Source: Desulfocapsa sp.
GTDB taxonomy: Bacteria > Desulfobacterota > Desulfobulbia > Desulfobulbales > Desulfocapsaceae
NCBI GenBank assembly: GCA_029934915.1
Contig: JAOZLI010000077.1
Span: 1-10,069 of the forward strand
DNA length: 10,069 nucleotides
Direction of reading: 5' to 3'
Numbering within the stretch: the stretch's first letter is position 1; each line of letters opens with the position of its first letter. The position numbers and the translations under genes are program-made. This document shows, piece after piece, positions 1-8,319 of this stretch. A model generated the notes under the pieces. It was not told the origin of the DNA and searched no databases. It was given only the letters and a program-made list of their open reading frames with translations.

Positions 1-21
1 ATCAAAATTTAGTGAAGGTAC

Positions 22-879
22 TTATTCAAGATTTTCAAGATTAATTATCCCCTCAAGAATTAAATGGTCAATTCTCTCTTCCAGGAAAAAATCGTCGTCA
101 TTGGGGATGTTTTCAACGGAAAAGGTAAATGAACCTTCTTTCCATGAAAGGACCTCAAAGAATATATCTTTTATTTGTTCTGTGATGATTTTTTCCAGAA
201 CATCTTGTTGGAGATATCCCTTTTTAACCAGTATTGTTCCTATTTTTGGCCTGGTTGCTTCTGATTGGTATTGCGAAAGACATTCCTGGAGTTGTGCTGT
301 GGTAATGTGTTTCCCCTCGGTCAAGCGTTGGCCAATTCTATGAGGGTTCTTCTTGAGGTAGCCATCGACTAATGTTCCACTGTGGACAAAAAAGGCAGCA
401 GCGTTGCCAGAGGTCGCGAGTTGTAATTCACCTGAAAGAGCTGCATGACTCACAAGTTGCATAAGGTTCTCAATGGTTACAACTGAAAGCGTACCATGAA
501 AGGCAGAGGCACTTTTTCTGAGATCAGAATTGGTAATGCTCAAAGCATCCTGTGCAATGCTTACATTTAAATTGTGCGAAGAAAAATAAGTGAAGATTGG
601 CCACCATTCAAGGGGATCACGAAAAAGCAATGCTATTCCCGTACTGTCTATTCTCTCTACTTTGGCAATCATTTTGATGCTTAGCTGGCTGCCCATGCCG
701 AGAAGAATAATTTCAACATTTATTGGCTCGTTAATTTCAAAAGCAGGCTCAATATGTATGTAGATAGAATCAATGGCGATATCTCGTATAAGGCCTTTTA
801 GTGTGTTTCCAGTACTTGAAGTTATTAATACGTGGGCGGAATAGCTGGTTCTTGTTTTGGAACGTCTCTGGTCTTTCAT
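22..879 (-). CDS. PilZ-like domain + PATAN/DUF4388 domain signalling protein
   Basis: This is a 285-residue soluble protein with no signal peptide or membrane segment, so probably a cytoplasmic signalling adaptor. Residues about 4-95 resemble a PilZ domain: an RxxxR motif (R6-R10) near the N-terminus, beta-strand-rich sequence, and a late strand GIALLF (81-86). The second c-di-GMP-binding motif, normally [D/N]xSxxG, reads DIAIDS (33-38), so both the Ser and the Gly are replaced and binding is doubtful. From F127 (FHGTLS) the sequence matches the PATAN/DUF4388 pattern: an L-x-x-L-x-Q-L-V-S helix, a GELQL strand, then FFVHSGTLVDG (163-173). Two IG..L...(G).(I/L)...QL-type segments follow (182-204 and 213-235), like the helical repeats of type II secretion/MshE N-domains. 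The ATG at 879 has no good Shine-Dalgarno sequence, but a good promoter lies upstream. The ligand and partner are unknown. Confidence 0.8.
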   Translation of the reverse strand: MKDQRRSKTRTSYSAHVLITSSTGNTLKGLIRDIAIDSIYIHIEPAFEINEPINVEIILLGMGSQLSIKMIAKVERIDSTGIALLFRDPLEWWPIFTYFSSHNLNVSIAQDALSITNSDLRKSASAFHGTLSVVTIENLMQLVSHAALSGELQLATSGNAAAFFVHSGTLVDGYLKKNPHRIGQRLTEGKHITTAQLQECLSQYQSEATRPKIGTILVKKGYLQQDVLEKIITEQIKDIFFEVLSWKEGSFTFSVENIPNDDDFFLEERIDHLILEGIINLENLE

Positions 880-910
880 AAATAGTGTTAAAAATAATTG
901 TTAAGTCTTT

Positions 911-938
911 AAGTCAGCATTGTACTGCTGGTTTTTTT
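911..938 (+). terminator. Terminator-like hairpin upstream of recB
   Basis: On the plus strand, CAGCA (915-919) and TGCTG (926-930) form a stem around the loop TTGTAC. G-U, U-G and A-U pairs extend it to about 9 bp (911-919 with 926-934). The T-run spans 932-938, so the outer pairs use part of it. This has the shape of an intrinsic terminator reading rightward, although the nearest gene on the left is on the other strand. It may block antisense transcription through the PilZ gene from entering recB, or be a chance hairpin. On the minus strand it lies in the PilZ leader and has no T-run. Confidence 0.4.
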
Positions 939-950
939 ATCTCTCTTTTA

Positions 951-979
951 GTTGTATGGTAATGAGTATATATTGTCAA
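951..979 (-). promoter_or_regulatory. Sigma-70-type promoter for the PilZ/PATAN gene
   Basis: Read on the minus strand, a perfect -35 box TTGACA (979-974) is followed after 17 bp by TACAAC (956-951), a 4/6 match to the -10 consensus. The start of transcription would fall near 944, giving a leader of about 65 nt before the ATG at 879. Prediction by consensus match only. Confidence 0.55.
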
Positions 980-1000
980 TGGTCGTTGCGTAAATTTATC

Positions 1001-1030
1001 TTGTCCTTCAATTAGCCAACTAGCTATGAT
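1001..1030 (+). promoter_or_regulatory. Candidate sigma-70-type promoter for recBD
   Basis: A TTGTCC box (1001-1006, 4/6 match to -35) and TATGAT (1025-1030, 5/6 match to -10) are separated by 18 bp. Transcription would begin near 1037, about 78 nt before the proposed recB start. The rest of the 880-1114 gap is AT-rich, with no other gene seen. A direct repeat TTAAGTC occurs at 901-907 and 909-915. Confidence 0.45.
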
Positions 1031-1103
1031 ATATTATTTATTTTGTAGGATGAGTGCATGTTTGTTGAGCGTATATAAAAATTGGGGCGTACTTTTTGCC
1101 GAT

Positions 1104-1117
1104 GAGGAAGAATCATA
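1104..1117 (+). promoter_or_regulatory. Ribosome-binding site that points to an ATA start for recB
   Basis: GAGGAAG (1104-1110) is the only good Shine-Dalgarno sequence near the beginning of recB. GAGG ends 7 nt before an in-frame ATA (1115-1117). The first stop upstream in this frame is TGA at 1103-1105. No ATG, GTG or TTG lies in frame between that stop and the TTG at 1157, which has no Shine-Dalgarno sequence. The other ATG here (1102) is in a different frame and stops after nine codons at 1129-1131. Confidence 0.45.
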
Positions 1118-4100
1118 GAAAATCAATTTAAACCATTCGACGCTGCTATTGCTCCCTTGCAAAAAGGGGTAAGCGTGGTGGAGGCCAGTGCCGGAACGGG
1201 GAAAACCTATTCCATTGCCATGCTGGTCCTGCGTTTTGTCGCGGAACTAGGTGTGCCAGTGGAAGAACTATTGGTGGTGACCTATACCCGTGCAGCCACC
1301 GAAGAACTGCGTGGCAGGATTCGAACGCGACTTGTGGAGGCGAGGGCTCTTCTGACGCAGGAAGATGCTGCAGACGCTGACCCCGTACTCCTGCAATGGC
1401 GTGATGCTCTTATCGATATACCACGTTCCCGGAAACGTCTTGAGTCGGCTATTCTTAATATGGATCTGGCGCCGATATTTACCATCCATAGCTTTTGTCA
1501 AAGGATGCTGCAGGAACAGGCCCTGGAGTCTGGGCAACTCTTCGATATGGAATTGTGTGCCGATGTCAGTCAGGTACGAAAAGAACTGGTTGATGATTTC
1601 TGGCGCAGTAAGCTCTACGATCTCTCGAACTTTCACTGTGCGCTCTTTTTGGAATCTTTTACCGGTCCTGCCCAACTCTACGATTCTGTAAGTGGTGTGG
1701 GGGCAGAAGATAGAATTGAGCCTGCGACAAGAATTCCCTTGGAAGAAGCCTTGCAGGATGTTGATGAATGTCGGACTGTACTTACTCGCTGGTGGCAGAG
1801 CTCTGCACCGGCCTTGAAAGAATGTTTTGTGTCTGCCATTGAAGAGAAGATGTTTAAGAAAAACGTCAAGGGTAATTTTTCCGCATGGTGGAAACAGTGC
1901 CAGGGGTTCTTCTCGGGTGTTTCTGAATATTTCCCTGCTGATCTCGCCTGGCTTGACCGGCATTCGTTAATGGATGAACTGAACGGTAGTAAGTTACGAG
2001 GAAATGCTAAAAAAACAGCTTTTTTGGAGGATTGGCCTCTAGCAGATGGACTGGTTACAGCGTTTCTGCTTGCCTGCGAAAGGGCAAGCTTGAGCCTTCG
2101 TATAGAACTTGCCCTTGAATTGCAGAATAATTTGCGTAGACGCTTGAATGCGCAAGGGCTGTTTTCCTTCGATGATCTTGTGCTGCAACTGGCGGGGGCT
2201 CTTTCTGGCGATACTGAAAACGATCTGCAAAGAATCCTGTCAGATCGCTTTCAGGTAGCGCTTATTGATGAATTCCAGGACACCGATGCGGCACAGTATA
2301 CAATTTTTTCAACCTTGTTTGGCACGGGTACCCATTATCTTTACCTTATTGGAGATCCTAAACAGGCAATTTATAAGTTCCGTGGCGCCGATATCTACGC
2401 CTATTTCGATGCCAGACAAATGGCCGATTATCACCTGAATCTCTCAAAGAATTATCGTTCAAATCCCCTGTTGGTTGATGGCGTCAATACACTTTTTTTG
2501 CATAGAGATGATGCCTTTGCCTGTGAGGAGCTTTCCTACCATCAGGTTGCTGCTGCCAAAGCCGTTGATACCCTCTGTCTTCTGGATAATGGCGAGCAGC
2601 AGGCTGCAACGATCTATTGCAGTGTGGAGTCCCCCGCTGATGATGGCGCTAAAAAATGGAGTTCCGGAAAATGTATGGAGCGGCAACAATCCTATGTTGC
2701 ATCTGAGATTGAGGATTTGCTGCTTCAAAAAACCATTGTCACAGACGAAACCGGGAGCAGATCATTGCGTGCTGGCGATATCGCAATTCTTGTGCGAAGC
2801 CATAAGCAGGCAGCAGCTTTTCAGCAAACACTGGCCTATGCCGGTATTCCGTCAGTTATCTCCAGCAGGATAACGGTATTTGAAACGGAGGAGTGTCGGG
2901 ATCTGCAGGGGGTCCTTGAGGCGGTGGCTGTTCCTTCGGATTTCGGGTGCTTGCGCAAGGCCTTAAGCTGTAAATGGTTTGGGATGGATGGACAGGAATT
3001 TTATGCTGTCACGCAGGACGATGAACAGATGGATGTCTGGATGGAGCGGTTTTATGAATATCACAAGCTCTGGCAGGAGAAGGGCGTTTTGGCCATGATG
3101 AATGCGCTTCTGGCTAAAGAGTCAGTGTTTGAAATCCTCTGTAAACTGCCTCTTGCTGATCGTCAGATTACCAATATAAACCACCTCTGTGAAGTCCTGC
3201 AGGAAGAGGAAACCAACCAAAATCTGTCGGTTTCCCATAGCCTGCAGTATCTGGCCCAGCAGCGAGTGGTTAATGATGCGCCGGAACATGCGCAGTTGCG
3301 TCTTGAAAGTGATGCCGATGCCGTAAAAATTGTGACCATGCATGGAGTTAAGGGTCTGGAGTTTCCTGTGGTTTTCTGTCCCTCTCTCTGGTATCGCTCT
3401 GCTCGTTTGCAACACCAGAAACAGTGCATCGTTTTTCACGATGCACAGAATAAACAGGTAGCAGACCTTGGCTCTGATGATTTTGCAGAGCGACGAGAGC
3501 AGGCGCTGGAAGAGGAGCTGGCAGAAGAAATGCGACTGCTCTATGTGGCTGTGACCAGGGCCAGTTGTCGTTCGTATCTATTCTGGGCAGATGTGTCGGC
3601 AAGTGGCTATACAACAGCTTCCACGAACTCTGCCCTTGGTTGGGTACTGGGATTGTCCGGTGCAAAAGATATAGGTGAGCAGAATGCGTTGATTCAAGCG
3701 TTGTGTGAGGATGATTCCGTGGAGTTTCGATCCGTCTCCTCTCAAGTTGAGACTACTAAGGTGATAGATACCACCCATCCTGAATCAGTATTGCAGGAAG
3801 GTCGAAGTTTCTCTCGGTTCCCCTTACTGAGCGAATGGCTGATGACCAGTTACTCGGCTCTGGCTGGTTCTGCGTATCATTCGATCCCTGTTGTGGTCGC
3901 GTCAAAGGCCGAAGCTGACCCCGTGCCTATCTATGATCTACCCTTTGGTGCTGGATTTGGTAATGTTGTACATGCAGTTCTAGAGGATTATCCTTTTGCC
4001 TTTCTTGCAGGTACTGAAGATTGCCTGGCAGAGGTGGAGGGACAGTGCCGCCGTTTTGGGGTAACTGCAGATCCAGAGCAGTTGGCTTCTCTTATAAAAG

Positions 4101-4639
4101 ATGTGGTCAGAACTCCACTTAGGGCAGGTAATGGGGAGAACCTGTTTGCCTTGGCCGATCTGCAGGGACAGGATGTACTTAAAGAAATGGGTTTTTATTT
4201 TCACCTGCGGGAAGAATCCACCGCACGGATAAATGAACTGCTTGCCTTTTCGCAAGTGGTCAGTCCTATTCAGGAAAAGATTTTGAAAGGCTATCTCACA
4301 GGCTTTGTCGATCTTGTGTGCAGGTGGCAGGGAAAATACTACGTGATCGATTATAAAAGTAATTATCTAGGCGATTTTTTACACGATTATAAAAAGGATA
4401 GGCTGGTCGCAGCCATGCACGACCATAATTATGGTTTGCAATACTGGATTTATACTTTGGTGCTCCATCGTTTTTTGATGGGTACGCTTGCAGATTACAA
4501 GTATGAAGAATCTTTTGGCGGGGTGTTCTACCTCTTTGCCAGAGGGATGCACCCTGAGCATCCCGGGAATGGCGTATTCTTTGACCGTCCGAAACAGAGT
4601 GTGCTGGATGCTCTACAGGATTGTCTGGGAGGAAGCTGA
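1115..4639 (+). CDS. recB: Exodeoxyribonuclease V beta subunit RecB (helicase-nuclease)
   Basis: RecB is the 3'-5' helicase and nuclease subunit of RecBCD, which resects double-strand breaks and loads RecA in the cytoplasm. From the proposed ATA start it is 1174 residues, close to the family's usual length of about 1180. From the conventional TTG at 1157 it is 1160 residues. Numbered from the TTG, superfamily 1A motifs appear in order: Walker A ASAGTGKT (10-17), TYTRAATEEL (motif Ia), IDEFQDTD with D371/E372 (motif II), IGDPKQAIYKFRGAD (motif III), NYRSN (motif IV), TMHGVKGLEFPVVF with H729 (motif V) and LLYVAVTRA (motif VI). The C-terminal nuclease domain keeps H939, D1052 in GFVDLV, and D1065/K1067 in IDYKSN, so it should be active. 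Residues encoded before the TTG (FKPFDAAIAPL) resemble the usual RecB N-terminus, which favours the upstream start. Its stop overlaps the recD start. recC is not adjacent. Confidence 0.95.
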   Translation: MENQFKPFDAAIAPLQKGVSVVEASAGTGKTYSIAMLVLRFVAELGVPVEELLVVTYTRAATEELRGRIRTRLVEARALLTQEDAADADPVLLQWRDALIDIPRSRKRLESAILNMDLAPIFTIHSFCQRMLQEQALESGQLFDMELCADVSQVRKELVDDFWRSKLYDLSNFHCALFLESFTGPAQLYDSVSGVGAEDRIEPATRIPLEEALQDVDECRTVLTRWWQSSAPALKECFVSAIEEKMFKKNVKGNFSAWWKQCQGFFSGVSEYFPADLAWLDRHSLMDELNGSKLRGNAKKTAFLEDWPLADGLVTAFLLACERASLSLRIELALELQNNLRRRLNAQGLFSFDDLVLQLAGALSGDTENDLQRILSDRFQVALIDEFQDTDAAQYTIFSTLFGTGTHYLYLIGDPKQAIYKFRGADIYAYFDARQMADYHLNLSKNYRSNPLLVDGVNTLFLHRDDAFACEELSYHQVAAAKAVDTLCLLDNGEQQAATIYCSVESPADDGAKKWSSGKCMERQQSYVASEIEDLLLQKTIVTDETGSRSLRAGDIAILVRSHKQAAAFQQTLAYAGIPSVISSRITVFETEECRDLQGVLEAVAVPSDFGCLRKALSCKWFGMDGQEFYAVTQDDEQMDVWMERFYEYHKLWQEKGVLAMMNALLAKESVFEILCKLPLADRQITNINHLCEVLQEEETNQNLSVSHSLQYLAQQRVVNDAPEHAQLRLESDADAVKIVTMHGVKGLEFPVVFCPSLWYRSARLQHQKQCIVFHDAQNKQVADLGSDDFAERREQALEEELAEEMRLLYVAVTRASCRSYLFWADVSASGYTTASTNSALGWVLGLSGAKDIGEQNALIQALCEDDSVEFRSVSSQVETTKVIDTTHPESVLQEGRSFSRFPLLSEWLMTSYSALAGSAYHSIPVVVASKAEADPVPIYDLPFGAGFGNVVHAVLEDYPFAFLAGTEDCLAEVEGQCRRFGVTADPEQLASLIKDVVRTPLRAGNGENLFALADLQGQDVLKEMGFYFHLREESTARINELLAFSQVVSPIQEKILKGYLTGFVDLVCRWQGKYYVIDYKSNYLGDFLHDYKKDRLVAAMHDHNYGLQYWIYTLVLHRFLMGTLADYKYEESFGGVFYLFARGMHPEHPGNGVFFDRPKQSVLDALQDCLGGS

Positions 4640-6240
4640 TGGAAGCAATACAGCAGCGTTTGCTGGATACGCAATTTGCAAAATTTCTTGGTACCCATTC
4701 GCAGCTTTCGGGCGAGGAAAACCAAATATTTAAGGATCTTGTTTGTAAACTCTCGGTAACCGTTGCTGCAGGAGATAGTTGCCTGCCGGTAAAACCAGAG
4801 GAAGAAGAGCTTCTGCAACGTTCTGGACTCTGCGAGGAGGGGGGGCAGCCCCTGTGCATATTTGATGGTCATCTTTATCTGCAGCGCCTGTTTCAGTATG
4901 AACGGCGATTGGCGGAAAATATCCGTAAAATGGCTGCTGAAGCCACGGAACTGGTGTCTGATGCATCTCTGGTGGAGAGCTTGTTTGCTACAAGGCAGGA
5001 AGAACAACTGGATCTACAGCGCCTTGCTGCAGAACAGGCACTACGGAAGAATTTTCTGATTATTGCTGGTGGTCCGGGAACCGGTAAGACTACCACCGTG
5101 GTGAAAATTTTGACATTACTCAACAGCGGATCCGAAAAACCGCTTCGTGTTGCGTTGGCGGCTCCCACGGGGAAGGCTGCGGTAAGGTTGCAGGAATCTA
5201 TTGCGGGGCATGGGCAACATCTTTCGACCAGGGCTTCCACCATCCATCGGCTCCTTGGGGTGCGGCGCAATTCTCCTTATTTTCGGCATAATGCAGAAAA
5301 CCCAATTCCCTATGATGTGTTGGTGGTGGATGAAGCCTCCATGGTTGATTTGGCCTTAATGAGCAAGTTGTTTGATGCGTTGCGTCCTGGCAGTCGTTTA
5401 ATCCTTCTTGGGGATAAAAATCAGCTGGCCTCGGTGGAATCCGGGACGGTGTTGGCTGATATGATGCAAGCATTACCTGGAAATACGGTGGAGTTGCAAA
5501 AAAGTTACCGTTTTGATGTAGGAATTAAGGGTTTTGCAGAATCTATCAATACAGGTGATCAAAAAAAGGCGTGGCAGATGTTAACATCCAGCCAGCCTCA
5601 CCATATTTCTCTGTTGCAAGAGGATCTTGCCATCTATGCGGGGGCGCAATATTCCAGATATATGGCAGCCGTATCTGAGGCAACAACACAGGATGAATAT
5701 AAAAACCTTTTTTCAATTTTTTACTCGTTTACGATTCTCTGTGCCCTTCGAAGGGGAAAAGCTGGCGTTGCCGGAATTAACAAAGTAGTGGAAGAATCTC
5801 TCACGGGCAAAGGCTACGACTGCAAAAGCCTGGAATGGTATCCCGGCCGACCTGTAATGGTGACTAAAAATGAATATGCGCTTGATTTGTATAATGGTGA
5901 TATTGGAATTTGCCTGCCAGATCCTGACTCGTCAGGAAACATGAAAATCTGGTTCGAATGCCCCGACGGAACGTCGCGAGGGATTCTGCCTGGACGGATC
6001 AGCAGTTGTGAAACAGTATATGCACTTACCATTCATAAGAGTCAAGGGGCTGAATTTACTGAGGTGCTGGTGGTGCTGCCGGAGAATGAATCTACTCTGA
6101 TTACCCGAGAATTACTCTACACAGCTGTTACCCGGGCCAAAAAATCTGTGATTGTGAAGAGTGCCAGGGCTGTGTTTCAGCGGGCTGTTAAGGAGCGGAT
6201 TAGTCGGTTTAGCGGCTTGGGGAAGATGCTTGGTGAATAA
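4639..6240 (+). CDS. recD: Exodeoxyribonuclease V alpha subunit RecD (5'-3' helicase)
   Basis: RecD is the 5'-3' superfamily 1B helicase of the RecBCD complex. At 533 residues it is somewhat shorter than the E. coli protein of about 608. Motifs in order: Walker A GGPGTGKT (144-151), APTGKAA (motif Ia), STIHRLLG, VVDEASMVD with D231/E232 (motif II), LLGDKNQLASVESG (motif III), KSYRF (motif IV), GRPVMVTKN, LTIHKSQGAEF with H466 (motif V) and LLYTAVTRAKKSV (motif VI). All motifs look intact. The ATG at 4639 is chosen because GGGAGGAAG (4627-4635) sits just upstream and the ATG overlaps the recB stop as TGATG, a typical coupled arrangement. An in-frame TTG at 4621 would add six residues and lies within that ribosome-binding region. 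The N-terminal domain (about 1-110) is poorly conserved, as usual. RecD2-type proteins are longer and lack a RecB partner, so RecD is preferred. Confidence 0.94.
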   Translation: MEAIQQRLLDTQFAKFLGTHSQLSGEENQIFKDLVCKLSVTVAAGDSCLPVKPEEEELLQRSGLCEEGGQPLCIFDGHLYLQRLFQYERRLAENIRKMAAEATELVSDASLVESLFATRQEEQLDLQRLAAEQALRKNFLIIAGGPGTGKTTTVVKILTLLNSGSEKPLRVALAAPTGKAAVRLQESIAGHGQHLSTRASTIHRLLGVRRNSPYFRHNAENPIPYDVLVVDEASMVDLALMSKLFDALRPGSRLILLGDKNQLASVESGTVLADMMQALPGNTVELQKSYRFDVGIKGFAESINTGDQKKAWQMLTSSQPHHISLLQEDLAIYAGAQYSRYMAAVSEATTQDEYKNLFSIFYSFTILCALRRGKAGVAGINKVVEESLTGKGYDCKSLEWYPGRPVMVTKNEYALDLYNGDIGICLPDPDSSGNMKIWFECPDGTSRGILPGRISSCETVYALTIHKSQGAEFTEVLVVLPENESTLITRELLYTAVTRAKKSVIVKSARAVFQRAVKERISRFSGLGKMLGE

Positions 6241-6244
6241 AGGG

Positions 6245-6305
6245 AAAAACGATCGCCTCTGCAAGGAGGAGAAAAGCAGCAGAGGCAATCGCGGAGGAGT
6301 TTTTT
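6245..6305. terminator. Bidirectional intrinsic terminator between recD and amtB
   Basis: GCCTCTGC (6255-6262) pairs perfectly with GCAGAGGC (6279-6286). After one C/A mismatch, CGAT (6250-6253) pairs with ATCG (6288-6291). Read leftward, the stem is followed at once by five T (complement of 6245-6249), so it ends amtB transcripts. Read rightward, six T (6300-6305) come 8 bases after the stem, which is weaker but may end recBD. The 16-nt loop is purine-rich. Confidence 0.8.
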
Positions 6306-6308
6306 GCT

Positions 6309-7637
6309 TTAGTTCAGGGTCTGGAAGTCGTTATATGCATGGGCACCATGTTCGGTGATGTCCACTCCCATCATTTCATCTTCTTTGCTGATGCGAAGAC
6401 CAATGGTCATGTCAATCACCTTGAAAAGGATAAAGGCTGCACCAAAGGACCAGACGAATGCTGCTCCAATTCCAATCAGCTGGGTGGTCATGATTTTTGT
6501 GCTTGTTCCGCCCATATTGAAGAGCCCTGCTGCAAGTGTTCCCCATGCACCACATACTCCGTGAACCGAGATGGCACCCACAGGGTCATCGATGTGCATC
6601 TTGTCAATACTAACAACCGACAGTACAACCAGTATACCTGAGATGGCTCCAATGATGAGCGCACTGGTGGGGGATACGTTTGCACATCCTGCCGTAATTC
6701 CTACAAGTCCTGCCAGGGCACCGTTGAGGCTCATACCAATATCCGGCTTTTTGAACATGATCCATGATGTGAACATGGCGCAGATTGAACCAGCTGCTGC
6801 AGAAAGATTGGTGGTAACAAAAATCATGGCGATGGAGCTGTCACCTGTGGTGGTCGATCCGGGGTTGAAGCCAAACCATCCAAGCCAGAGGATAAATACA
6901 CCAATTGCAGCCATGGGGATGTTGTGACCGGGGATTGCTCGTACTTCACCGTTTGGTCCATACTTGCCGATACGAGGTCCAAGGACAATGGCACCTGCAA
7001 GAGCTGCCCATCCGCCAATGGAGTGAACCACCGTGGAACCGGCAAAGTCAATAAATCCCATTCCTTCAAGCCATCCACCGCCGTTTAACAGCGATCCCCA
7101 TGCCCACGATCCAAAAACTGGATAAATAAAGGCGCAAAGGACAAAGGAATATACAAGGTAGCCTGTAAATTTGGTTCTCTCAGCCACTGCACCGGATACG
7201 ATGGTAGCCGCAGTTGCTGCAAATACACACTGGAACATCCAGAATGCCAGTACCCATTGATCACCACCAGGGCCACTCCAACCGGAGAGAAAGAAACCGT
7301 CCGTTCCTATCCATCCGCTTTTGGAGGTTCCAAACATCAGGCCAAATCCAATTGCCCAGAAGGCCACGGAACCCATGGAAAAGTCCATAAGGTTTTTCAT
7401 CATGATGTTTACTGCACTTTTAGCTCTGGTAAAGCCAGATTCAACCATGGCAAAACCGGCCTGCATAAAAAAGACAAGACTGGCCGCGATTAAGGTCCAT
7501 ACGAAGTTTAAGTTGGTCTGCAGCAGGGCGATGGCGTCTTTGTTGCTGGTTATGGTGGCTTTTGCCACCTCTTCTCCGCCAAATGCGATGACGGGTATTG
7601 CCAGTGTCAGGGCCAGAGCCCAGAATATTTTTTTCAC
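6309..7637 (-). CDS. amtB: Ammonium transporter AmtB
   Basis: This is a 442-residue inner-membrane ammonium channel of the Amt/MEP/Rh family, expected to form trimers. It begins with a signal-peptide-like segment (KK, then hydrophobic residues 4-19, AFGG), followed by about eleven membrane helices from residue 43 onward. Conserved channel residues are visible: F139 in CVFAAT and F255 in WFGFNPG of the Phe gate, the helix-capping D197 with H205 in DFAGSTVVH, the partner pore H359 in ISVHG, and Trp residues W178/W180 near the recruitment site. The D197-H205 spacing equals that of E. coli D160-H168. The C-terminal tail (DITEHGAHAYN) is the region that contacts GlnK. The start is GTG, with AGGAGG 8 nt upstream. 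It lies 53 bp downstream of glnK on the same strand, so the two are very likely one operon. Confidence 0.96.
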   Translation of the reverse strand: MKKIFWALALTLAIPVIAFGGEEVAKATITSNKDAIALLQTNLNFVWTLIAASLVFFMQAGFAMVESGFTRAKSAVNIMMKNLMDFSMGSVAFWAIGFGLMFGTSKSGWIGTDGFFLSGWSGPGGDQWVLAFWMFQCVFAATAATIVSGAVAERTKFTGYLVYSFVLCAFIYPVFGSWAWGSLLNGGGWLEGMGFIDFAGSTVVHSIGGWAALAGAIVLGPRIGKYGPNGEVRAIPGHNIPMAAIGVFILWLGWFGFNPGSTTTGDSSIAMIFVTTNLSAAAGSICAMFTSWIMFKKPDIGMSLNGALAGLVGITAGCANVSPTSALIIGAISGILVVLSVVSIDKMHIDDPVGAISVHGVCGAWGTLAAGLFNMGGTSTKIMTTQLIGIGAAFVWSFGAAFILFKVIDMTIGLRISKEDEMMGVDITEHGAHAYNDFQTLN

Positions 7638-7690
7638 GAGAGATTCCTCCTGGATTTCAGTGTGGTTGTGTATTTTACTTTTTTAGTTAT

Positions 7691-8149
<459 letters not shown>

Positions 8150-8181
8150 TTATTTCTTCTGGTTTTGCTTTATGTGGTAAG

Positions 8182-8226
8182 GTTACATAAATGTTGCAAC
8201 ACGAAAAGAAGATGTTACAGTAATGT
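8182..8226. promoter_or_regulatory. Two copies of a 13-bp dyad GTTACANNAATGT, 32 bp apart
   Basis: GTTACA-ta-AATGT (8182-8194) and GTTACA-gt-AATGT (8214-8226) match at all 11 fixed positions. Each has partial dyad symmetry: ACAT/ATGT in the first, TTACA/TGTAA (8215-8219 and 8224-8228) in the second. The 32-bp period is about three helical turns, so both would face the same side. They lie roughly 110-155 bp upstream of the predicted glnK start, a typical enhancer distance for a sigma-54 activator, and could also serve the plus-strand gene at 8407. The regulator is not identified; the sequence does not closely match the classic NtrC site. Confidence 0.5.
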
Positions 8227-8297
8227 AAAGAAGTGGGCGTTTTCTGTGGGTATTGGATGTGGAGAAAGAGAACTTCGTTTTCTTCACGGTGGAGCTG

Positions 8298-8319
8298 TTT
8301 TTTATGTGTTCATAAAAAA
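8298..8319. repeat. Perfect 9-bp AT-rich inverted repeat
   Basis: TTTTTTATG (8298-8306) and CATAAAAAA (8311-8319) are exact complements around the 4-nt loop TGTT. The stem is nearly all A-T, so it would be a weak RNA hairpin. As DNA it could be an operator for the gene at 8407, or merely a product of T- and A-runs. Confidence 0.4.

Noticed and set aside
1102..1131. A nine-codon leader peptide starting at ATG 1102.
   Set aside because: It has no ribosome-binding site of its own (GGGG is 14 nt upstream), and its codons show no run of one amino acid suggesting attenuation. A one-base error joining it to recB is possible but less simple than the ATA start.
4621..4638. A TTG start for RecD six codons upstream.
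   Set aside because: It overlaps the ribosome-binding site for the ATG at 4639, which forms a standard coupled TGATG junction with recB.
4296..4859. A 187-codon minus-strand reading frame across the recB/recD junction.
   Set aside because: It lies opposite two confidently identified genes, has a composition typical of antisense reading, and shows no recognisable domain.
1115..6240. Reading recBD as an anti-phage defence island or mobile cargo.
   Set aside because: All motifs are those of housekeeping RecB and RecD, and no toxin, restriction, integrase or transposase gene is nearby.
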